5,919 bases of DNA from contig JAFOLN010000139.1 in NCBI GenBank assembly GCA_017419325.1, positions 1-5,919 on the forward strand, in the 5' to 3' direction. Under the pieces are notes generated by a model. That model made no database searches, was not told the DNA's origin, and worked only from the letters and a program-made list of their open reading frames with translations. A program made the translations under genes and the position numbers. This DNA is from Clostridia bacterium. Lineage in GTDB: Bacteria; Bacillota; Clostridia; Oscillospirales; RGIG577. Positions 1 to 4,431 of this stretch are shown here, piece after piece (positions within the stretch are counted from its first letter, which is position 1; the number at the start of each line of letters is the position of its first letter).

Positions 1-1552
1 GGCGCGGAAGTCCGAACGAAACGTTTGACACGCCCAGCACCGTGTTCACCTTAAGCCGCCGCTTCACCTCCGAAAGCGCGTCGAGGGTGCGCACGGCCTC
101 CCCCTGATCCGCCGATACGGTGAGCGTCAGCGTATCTATTACTATATCCTTCTTCTTTATGCCGTATTTCGCCGCCTCGTCTATTATGCGGCGGGCAATG
201 TCGGCGCGTCCCCCGGCCGACGCGGGAATGCCGTCCTCGTCAAGGCAGAGCCCCACAACGACGCCGCCGTATTTTTTTACGAGCGGGAATATTTTGTCCA
301 TGACCTCCCGCTTTCCGTTCACCGAGTTTATCATGGCCTTGCCGTTGTAGACTCTAAGCGCCGCCTCCAGCGCCTCGGGGTCTGTTGAGTCAAGCTGAAG
401 CGGCAGGTTCGTAACGCTCTGAAGCTCCTCTGTCACGGTCTTAAGCATCTTCACCTCGTCTATCTCGGGAAGACCCACGTTTACGTCGAGGATATGCGCG
501 CCGCAGTCGTCCTGCGTCACGGCCTCCCTTAAAATATAGCCTATGTCGCTGTTTCTGAGCGCCTCCTTGAACTTTTTCTTGCCCGTGGGGTTAATTCTTT
601 CGCCGATTATGACGGGCTTTTCTCCAAGCCTTACGCACTTTGAATACGACGACACGAGCGTCATGTCCTTATCCGTCACGGGCACGGGCTCTATCCCCGC
701 GCAGGCCTCCCTGAGCATTCGTATATGCTCCGGCGTCGTGCCGCAGCAGCCGCCAAGCACCCTTGCGCCGCGTCTTGCGTAGTCGGCCATAATGCGGGAG
801 AACTCCTCCGCCGTCACGTCGAAGGCCGTTTCGCCGTTTCTGTAAACGGGCATGCCCGCGTTGGGCTGAAGCATTACGGGCGTTGACGAAAGCGCGAGGA
901 GCTCCCCGAACACCTCCCCCGCCTGCACGGGGCCGAGGCCGCAGTTTATGCCGATAACGTCGGCTCCGAGTCCCTCAAGAAGCGCCGTCATGGCCGCGCT
1001 GTTTCCGCCGGTGAGCGTCTTTTTGTTCTCATCGAAGGTCATGGTGCAAAATACCGGCAGGTCGCTGTTTTCCTTCGCCGCAAGCACCGCCGCCTTCGTT
1101 TCGTAAAGGTCGGCCATCGTTTCTATAAGTATAAGGTCGCACTGACCCGTTTGTGCCCCAGCGCGGACGGTACTTGCGAATATTTCGTATGCCTCCTCAA
1201 AGGAGGTCTGTCCCAGGGGCTTTAAGAGCTTTCCCGTGGGGCCGATGTCGAGAGCCACCCAGGCTTCCCTTCCGCATTCGTCGGCGGCGCGCCTCGCAAG
1301 GCCCACGCCCGCCGCTATTACCTCGGAAAGCCTCTCGCCAAGCTTCGGCTCGTTTGCGCCGAAGGTATTGGCCGTCACCACGTCCGCCCCCGCCTCAAGG
1401 TAGCGCCTGTGAACGCCCATCACCACCTCCGGGTCGCTTACGCAAAGAAGCTCCGGAAGCTCCCCAAGTCCCAGGCCCGCCGCCTGAAGCTGCGTGCCCA
1501 TGGCTCCGTCAAAAAATATAAGCCTCTCTTTCAGGGCTTCTGTTATTTTCAT
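1..1552 (-). CDS. metH: Methionine synthase (cobalamin-dependent), N-terminal part; runs off the left edge
   Basis: Transfers a methyl group from 5-methyl-THF via cobalamin to homocysteine, giving methionine in the cytoplasm. The 517 codons visible are open with no stop. Residues 1-290 form the homocysteine-binding barrel: FDGAMGT (14-20), ANTFGAN (61-67), and the three expected zinc-ligand cysteines, C204 in GINCGLG and C269/C270 in GGCCGTTPEH. Residues about 310-517 are the pterin-binding barrel: GERINPTG (317-324), LDVNVG (355-360), QLDST (386-390), INSVNG (408-413) and GVSNVSFGLP (507-516). The cobalamin-binding domain should lie beyond base 1. The ATG at 1552 is preceded by AAGGGG with an 8-9-base spacer and lies 26 bases after the stop of the activation-domain gene, so it is the last visible gene of a metF operon. 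Because reactivation is encoded separately, I infer that this MetH ends after the cobalamin domain (about 800 residues) rather than near 1200 as in E. coli. Truncation here is only by the window edge. Confidence 0.95.
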   Translation of the reverse strand, partial: MKITEALKERLIFFDGAMGTQLQAAGLGLGELPELLCVSDPEVVMGVHRRYLEAGADVVTANTFGANEPKLGERLSEVIAAGVGLARRAADECGREAWVALDIGPTGKLLKPLGQTSFEEAYEIFASTVRAGAQTGQCDLILIETMADLYETKAAVLAAKENSDLPVFCTMTFDENKKTLTGGNSAAMTALLEGLGADVIGINCGLGPVQAGEVFGELLALSSTPVMLQPNAGMPVYRNGETAFDVTAEEFSRIMADYARRGARVLGGCCGTTPEHIRMLREACAGIEPVPVTDKDMTLVSSYSKCVRLGEKPVIIGERINPTGKKKFKEALRNSDIGYILREAVTQDDCGAHILDVNVGLPEIDEVKMLKTVTEELQSVTNLPLQLDSTDPEALEAALRVYNGKAMINSVNGKREVMDKIFPLVKKYGGVVVGLCLDEDGIPASAGGRADIARRIIDEAAKYGIKKKDIVIDTLTLTVSADQGEAVRTLDALSEVKRRLKVNTVLGVSNVSFGLPR

Positions 1553-1578
1553 GATATATCCCCCTTTTTTGGGTAAAT

Positions 1579-2229
1579 TCATGCGCGGGCGAATCGGCAC
1601 ATCTCCCGCGCGGGGCACCGGGCGCACTTTACGTCCCCGCCGCAGCGGTCCGCGTCCGCCGTTATGCCCGCTATGGCCGTGACCGATTTCTGCGGCGTGA
1701 GCATAAACGAATCGCTGCATGTAAGGCCTATGCGCTTTTGCGCGTCCATCATGCGAAGTATGACGCTCTGATAAGAGAGCGCCATGTCGCCGTAGCCGGG
1801 GCTGAAGCGGGAGGTAAGATAAAGCCCCTCGCTTTGAACCCTTGAAAGTATCTCGGCGCAGGCGTCGTCGCAGACCTTTTCTATATACGCGCTCTGCACC
1901 GCGTCCATAACGACGGCGCGGCTCATGTCGAACCGCTCAAGTCTGAGCCTTTGCATGTCCGCCGCGCTTCCGAGCGTGGCGCAGAGCACGGCGGCGCGTT
2001 CGCATCCCGAAAGATGCTCGGAGAGGCCGCGGCTTTTAAACTCCACGCCGCCAAGCGTCACAACATCGTCCGACACGCTCACGCCGTCGAATATCCTGTA
2101 TATATACCTTACGGTGGGAAGCGCCGAAAGCTCGCGCTCACACTCGTCTATCATGGCGTTTACGCTGTCCGAGGCGGCGTTACTGCCGTACCCGAGATAG
2201 CGCAGCGCCTCTTTTTTTAAGGGCCGCAT
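1579..2229 (-). CDS. Stand-alone MetH activation (reactivation) domain protein
   Basis: Likely the separate reactivation partner of MetH. In E. coli the equivalent C-terminal MetH domain binds SAM and supports reductive methylation of oxidised cob(II)alamin. The product is 216 residues from the ATG at 2229. The best marker is RFSPGYGD (141-148), which matches the R-x-x-x-G-Y SAM-contact motif of the MetH activation domain. It is followed by MLTPQKSVTAIAG (176-188), which resembles the conserved end of the domain. The last 21 residues hold a cysteine cluster, C-x5-C-x2-C-x5-C (C196, C202, C205, C211), not part of the E. coli domain. Start choice: an upstream in-frame GTG at 2238 has no ribosome site, whereas ATG 2229 follows AAGGTG by six bases. 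That site overlaps the metF stop codon, suggesting translational coupling. It sits between metF and metH in the same direction. Family assignment rests on motif and context; a corrinoid-reactivation role for another methyltransferase is a less likely alternative. Confidence 0.85.
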   Translation of the reverse strand: MRPLKKEALRYLGYGSNAASDSVNAMIDECERELSALPTVRYIYRIFDGVSVSDDVVTLGGVEFKSRGLSEHLSGCERAAVLCATLGSAADMQRLRLERFDMSRAVVMDAVQSAYIEKVCDDACAEILSRVQSEGLYLTSRFSPGYGDMALSYQSVILRMMDAQKRIGLTCSDSFMLTPQKSVTAIAGITADADRCGGDVKCARCPAREMCRFARA

Positions 2230-2235
2230 CTTTTT

Positions 2236-2241
2236 CACCTT
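2236..2241 (-). promoter_or_regulatory. Ribosome binding site deciding the start of the MetH-activation gene
   Basis: On the minus strand AAGGTG precedes the ATG at 2229 by six bases. It overlaps the TAA stop of metF (2242-2240) and contains the rival GTG codon (2238). A ribosome finishing metF would therefore stop on this site, which fits coupled translation of the two genes. Confidence 0.6.
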
Positions 2242-3106
2242 AGTAAAGGAACTGGATGTTGTTCTTTATCTGCACCGCGATGTCGGGCTTGTTCATGGTG
2301 TAAAGATGGATGCCCTTTACGTTATACGAAAGAAGGTCGGTTATCTGCTCCGTCGCGTATGCTATGCCCGCCTGCCTCATGGCGTGGGGGTCGCTCTGGT
2401 ACTTTGCGAGCATCCGCTCGAACTTGGGCGTAAGCGCCGCGCCGCTAAGCTTGCACATGCGCTTTATCTGACCCGCGTTCAGTACGGGCATGATGCCCGG
2501 TATTATCGGTATGGTCACGCCCGCGGCCGCCGCCCTATCTAAGAACGCGTAGAATTTGTCGTTGTCGAAAAAGAGCTGGGAAATGAGAAAATCACAGCCC
2601 GCGTCCTGCTTTCTTTTTAAGTTGTCTATGTCGTCCTCGGGGCTCTTCGCCTCCGGGTGTGTCTCGGGATAGCACGCCCCGCCTATGCAGAATCCCCCGT
2701 CCGACGCGATCTCGCGTATAAGGTCGGTGGCGAAGCGGTAATGCTTCGGGTCGGGAAAGTCCGTCCTGTCGGCGGGGATGTCGCCGCGGAGGGCAAGAAT
2801 GTTTTCAATGCCCGCGGCCTTAAGCTCCGCAAGGTGGTGCGCGATCTCCGTTTTCGTCGAGGACACGCACGTAAGATGCGCAAGCGCCGGGATAAGGCAC
2901 TTGTCCTGGAGGAAGGTGGCAATCTTCGCCGTATTTTTCGAGGTGCCGCCGCCCGCGCCGTAGGTCACGCTCATAAAATCTGGCGAGTAGCGCGAAAGCG
3001 CGTTTGCGCAGGTGAGCACCGACATAAGATCCGCGTCCGCCTTGGGCGGGAATATCTCAAACGAGAAAACGCCTCTCTCTCTTTTTAAAACCTCGGAAAT
3101 CTTCAT
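2240..3106 (-). CDS. metF: 5,10-methylenetetrahydrofolate reductase
   Basis: FAD enzyme that reduces 5,10-methylene-THF to 5-methyl-THF, the methyl donor for the MetH encoded two genes downstream. The product is 288 residues, close to E. coli MetF (296), with a single TIM barrel and no regulatory extension. Visible family motifs are FSFEIFPPK (14-22, with E17 as the expected proton-donor glutamate), VTYGAGGG (47-54), LALRGD (104-109, FAD contact region with the conserved aspartate), GGACYPETHPEA (142-153), QLFFD (177-181), PGIMPV (203-208) and GIHLYTMN (265-272). Start: the frame is open up to a TTG at 3124, but ATG 3106 is chosen because TAGGAGA (3120-3114) lies seven bases ahead of it, inside the longer reading. 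It is the first gene of the operon, with two candidate sigma-A promoters directly upstream; its stop overlaps the ribosome site of the next gene. Nothing suggests damage. Confidence 0.96.
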   Translation of the reverse strand: MKISEVLKRERGVFSFEIFPPKADADLMSVLTCANALSRYSPDFMSVTYGAGGGTSKNTAKIATFLQDKCLIPALAHLTCVSSTKTEIAHHLAELKAAGIENILALRGDIPADRTDFPDPKHYRFATDLIREIASDGGFCIGGACYPETHPEAKSPEDDIDNLKRKQDAGCDFLISQLFFDNDKFYAFLDRAAAAGVTIPIIPGIMPVLNAGQIKRMCKLSGAALTPKFERMLAKYQSDPHAMRQAGIAYATEQITDLLSYNVKGIHLYTMNKPDIAVQIKNNIQFLY

Positions 3107-3113
3107 CCTTACA

Positions 3114-3120
3114 TCTCCTA
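3114..3120 (-). promoter_or_regulatory. metF ribosome binding site
   Basis: TAGGAGA on the minus strand with a seven-base spacer to ATG 3106. It decides the start against the in-frame TTG at 3124, which would place this site inside the coding region. Confidence 0.75.
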
Positions 3121-3141
3121 TCAAAAAAGTAGTATTTTAAT

Positions 3142-3170
3142 ATTATACTTCAAAGCCTACCGTTTGTCTA
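3142..3170 (-). promoter_or_regulatory. Proximal met operon promoter (sigma-A type)
   Basis: On the minus strand TAGACA (3170-3165) is followed by a 17-base spacer and a perfect TATAAT (3147-3142). The predicted start near 3135 gives a leader of only about 29 bases before the metF ATG, leaving no room for a riboswitch in that transcript. An imperfect 24-base inverted repeat (3127-3150, outer arms AAGTA/TACTT) covers the -10 box and the predicted start and could be an operator, though it may be chance in AT-rich DNA. Confidence 0.65.
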
Positions 3171-3207
3171 TGCTTTATCGGGCGCGTTTTACTGTTTTGT
3201 TTCTTAA

Positions 3208-3236
3208 ATTATAACAACTGCATACGGCGCGGTCAA
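3208..3236 (-). promoter_or_regulatory. Distal met operon promoter (sigma-A type, extended -10)
   Basis: On the minus strand TTGACC (3236-3231) is followed by a 17-base spacer and TATAAT (3213-3208), and the spacer ends in TGT so that the -10 reads TGTTATAAT (extended -10). The predicted start near 3201 gives a leader of about 95 bases that runs through the proximal promoter. By consensus match this is the stronger of the two. It lies back to back with the tRNA promoter, with 42 bases between the two -35 boxes. Confidence 0.65.
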
Positions 3237-3250
3237 CGAAGGGCGGGGAG

Positions 3251-3307
3251 TAAATTTTAAAACTTTTAAAAAAACATATTGACAAGACGGCGCCGATTTG
3301 ATATATT
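3251..3307 (+). promoter_or_regulatory. tRNA operon promoter with UP-like element
   Basis: TTGACA (3279-3284), a 17-base spacer and TATATT (3302-3307) form a near-consensus sigma-A promoter. Bases 3251-3278, directly upstream, are almost pure A/T with A- and T-tracts, as in the UP elements of stable-RNA promoters. The predicted start near 3314 leaves a leader of about 31 bases before tRNA-Thr. Confidence 0.8.
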
Positions 3308-3344
3308 TATTAAGCGCATTGAACGAAATGAATGAGCTTGAGAC

Positions 3345-3420
3345 GCTGGTGTAGCTCAACAGGCAGAGCAACTGACTTGTAATCAGTAGGTTGATGGTTC
3401 AATTCCGTTCACCAGCTCCA
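3345..3420 (+). tRNA. tRNA-Thr (anticodon UGU)
   Basis: A complete 76-base cloverleaf with encoded CCA. The acceptor stem GCTGGTG (3345-3351) pairs with CACCAGC (3410-3416); the discriminator is T3417 and CCA occupies 3418-3420. The anticodon stem is ACTGA (3371-3375) with TCAGT (3383-3387), the loop is CTTGTAA, and the anticodon is TGT (3378-3380), decoding ACA and related Thr codons. The T-stem contains two G-U pairs. It is the first gene of a two-tRNA transcript. Confidence 0.96.
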
Positions 3421-3425
3421 TATCC

Positions 3426-3510
3426 GGGGGGGTTCCCGAGTGGCCAAAGGGGGCAGACTGTAAATCTGTTGTCACTGACTTCGGTGGTTCGAATCCACCT
3501 CCCCCCACCA
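3426..3510 (+). tRNA. tRNA-Tyr (anticodon GUA)
   Basis: An 85-base class II tRNA with encoded CCA and a long variable arm (about 3470-3484), as expected for bacterial tRNA-Tyr. The acceptor stem is seven G (3426-3432) against TCCCCCC (3500-3506), giving six G-C pairs and one G-U. The discriminator is A3507 and CCA is 3508-3510. The anticodon stem is GCAGA/TCTGT, the loop CTGTAAA, and the anticodon GTA (3460-3462). It begins five bases after tRNA-Thr and is clearly co-transcribed with it. Confidence 0.96.
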
Positions 3511-3513
3511 GAT

Positions 3514-3541
3514 AAAAGACATCCGGTCGGGTGTCTTTTTT
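3514..3541 (+). terminator. Intrinsic terminator of the tRNA operon
   Basis: AAAAGACATCC (3514-3524) pairs over 11 bp (one G-U) with GGGTGTCTTTT (3529-3539) around a GGTC loop. The run of T continues to 3541. It starts three bases after the CCA end of tRNA-Tyr. Because the stem has A-tracts opposite the T-run, only its upper seven pairs are GC-bearing, so some read-through into the thioesterase gene is possible. Confidence 0.88.
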
Positions 3542-3572
3542 GTTTCCTTATCACATTTTGGGAGGTATCAAT

Positions 3573-4343
3573 ATGTATAACAAAGCTTCTTACCGCAAGG
3601 ACGAGGTGTTCTGCGAACCGATACACGTGCCGTACCACGAATGCGACGGCTTCCGGAATATGCGCCTTTCCGCGCTCATGGGACATATGTCCACCATCGC
3701 GGGCGAGGACTACGACCACCGCGGCTATCCCCACGACTGGCTGTGGGACAACGGCATGGTGTTCCTCGTTTCCCGTATGTCCCTGAGGGTGATAAGGAAC
3801 ATAAAAAAGGACGAGGAGATAACGCTTCGGACCTACGAGCGCGGCCTTAAGGGCGCCACCTTCAACAGAAACTACGAGATTGTGGACGCGGAGGGCAAAA
3901 CGGTCATAGAAAGCAAGTCCGTATGGATACTTTGCAACCCCGAAACGCGCATGGTCTTAAAGCCCAAGGCCTTCCCCCGCACTCCGCTTCGCAACTGGGA
4001 CGCAATGCCCGACTGCCCCGAGGCAGACAGGCTCAAGGCTCCCGAGGATGCCGAGCTTTTGGGCGAAAGAAAGATAGTCCTTTCCGATATCGACTGGAAC
4101 GGCCATCTTTTCAACGCGTATTACTGCGACATCTCGCTTGATTTTCTGCCCCTTGAGCTTGTAAAAAAGGGCGTGCGCGATCTCGTTATAAATTTCCAGC
4201 ATGAGGCCGTGCTGGGCGACAAGCTTAAAATATACGGAAAAACAGAGGGCGAAACGGCCACCGTTTACGGCGTAAAGGAGGGCGAGAGCGCCCCCTGCTA
4301 CATCTGCCGCTTCAGCTTCGGCGGCGAAAGCGCGAATATTTAA
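3573..4343 (+). CDS. Acyl-ACP thioesterase (FatA/FatB-like, double hotdog)
   Basis: Predicted to hydrolyse acyl-ACP in the cytoplasm, releasing free fatty acid from type II fatty-acid synthesis. The 256 residues match the size of bacterial members of this family (PF01643). Hotdog 1 covers about 8-135: YHECDGFRNMRLSALMGHM (21-39), FLVSRMSLRV (64-73) and a following beta strand pair. Hotdog 2 covers about 163-250 and carries the catalytic-type segment SDIDWNGHLFNAYY (171-184), supplying D174, N176 and H178. E211 in FQHEAVLGD aligns by position with the catalytic Glu of plant FatB, while the neighbouring Cys of the plant enzyme is Ala212 here. The usual GHxNN reads GHLFN. Start: ATG 3573 follows GGGAGG (3560-3565) by seven bases; an upstream in-frame GTG at 3531 lies within the terminator hairpin and is rejected. 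No promoter is evident between terminator and gene. Chain-length preference cannot be read from sequence. Confidence 0.88.
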   Translation: MYNKASYRKDEVFCEPIHVPYHECDGFRNMRLSALMGHMSTIAGEDYDHRGYPHDWLWDNGMVFLVSRMSLRVIRNIKKDEEITLRTYERGLKGATFNRNYEIVDAEGKTVIESKSVWILCNPETRMVLKPKAFPRTPLRNWDAMPDCPEADRLKAPEDAELLGERKIVLSDIDWNGHLFNAYYCDISLDFLPLELVKKGVRDLVINFQHEAVLGDKLKIYGKTEGETATVYGVKEGESAPCYICRFSFGGESANI

Positions 4344-4368
4344 TAAATCATGCGTTTTTGTTCATTAT

Positions 4369-4396
4369 TTGATAATAATATTATAGATAATATTAT
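4369..4396 (+). promoter_or_regulatory. Candidate promoter of the LCP gene
   Basis: TTGATA (4369-4374), a 16-base spacer and TATTAT (4391-4396) each match the sigma-A consensus at five of six positions. The predicted start near 4403 gives a leader of about 29 bases. The region is nearly all A/T, so matches of this quality can arise by chance, and the -10 is part of a palindrome. Confidence 0.4.
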
Positions 4397-4397
4397 T
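4374..4397. repeat. AT-only perfect inverted repeat upstream of the LCP gene
   Basis: AATAATATTAT (4374-4384) and ATAATATTATT (4387-4397) are exact reverse complements, 11 bp each, separated by only AG. It lies in the 88-base gap between the thioesterase and LCP genes and overlaps the candidate promoter. With no GC pairs and no following T-run it is a poor terminator; an operator, a DNA-bending site or chance are the remaining options. Confidence 0.7.
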
Positions 4398-4431
4398 TAA
4401 ATGCCCTATCCGAAAAAAGGAGAAAAAAAGC

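Noticed and set aside
1153..1521. Plus-strand 122-codon open frame rich in Pro and Arg
   Set aside because: Antisense to the homocysteine-binding domain of metH, whose zinc-ligand cysteines and motifs are intact. The Pro/Arg composition is typical of a shadow frame in GC-rich DNA.
2657..3088. Plus-strand 143-codon open frame
   Set aside because: Entirely antisense to metF, with no ribosome site or recognisable domain.
3107..3124. Longer metF from TTG 3124
   Set aside because: The extension would run through the ribosome site (3120-3114) of ATG 3106, and MetF homologues normally begin only a short distance before the FSFEIFPPK segment.
3107..3344. SAM, cobalamin or T-box riboswitch upstream of metF
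   Set aside because: Promoter elements occupy this 238-base gap, leaving leaders of about 29 or 95 bases, and no conserved riboswitch core or terminator/antiterminator pair was recognised by eye.
3531..3572. Longer N-terminus for the thioesterase from GTG 3531
   Set aside because: That codon lies in the 3' arm of the tRNA terminator, has no ribosome site, and adds 14 residues not expected for the family. ATG 3573 has GGGAGG at the right distance.
4344..4431. Intrinsic terminator after the thioesterase gene
   Set aside because: The only strong hairpin here is made solely of A-T pairs and is not followed by a T-run. Co-transcription of the thioesterase and LCP genes cannot be excluded.
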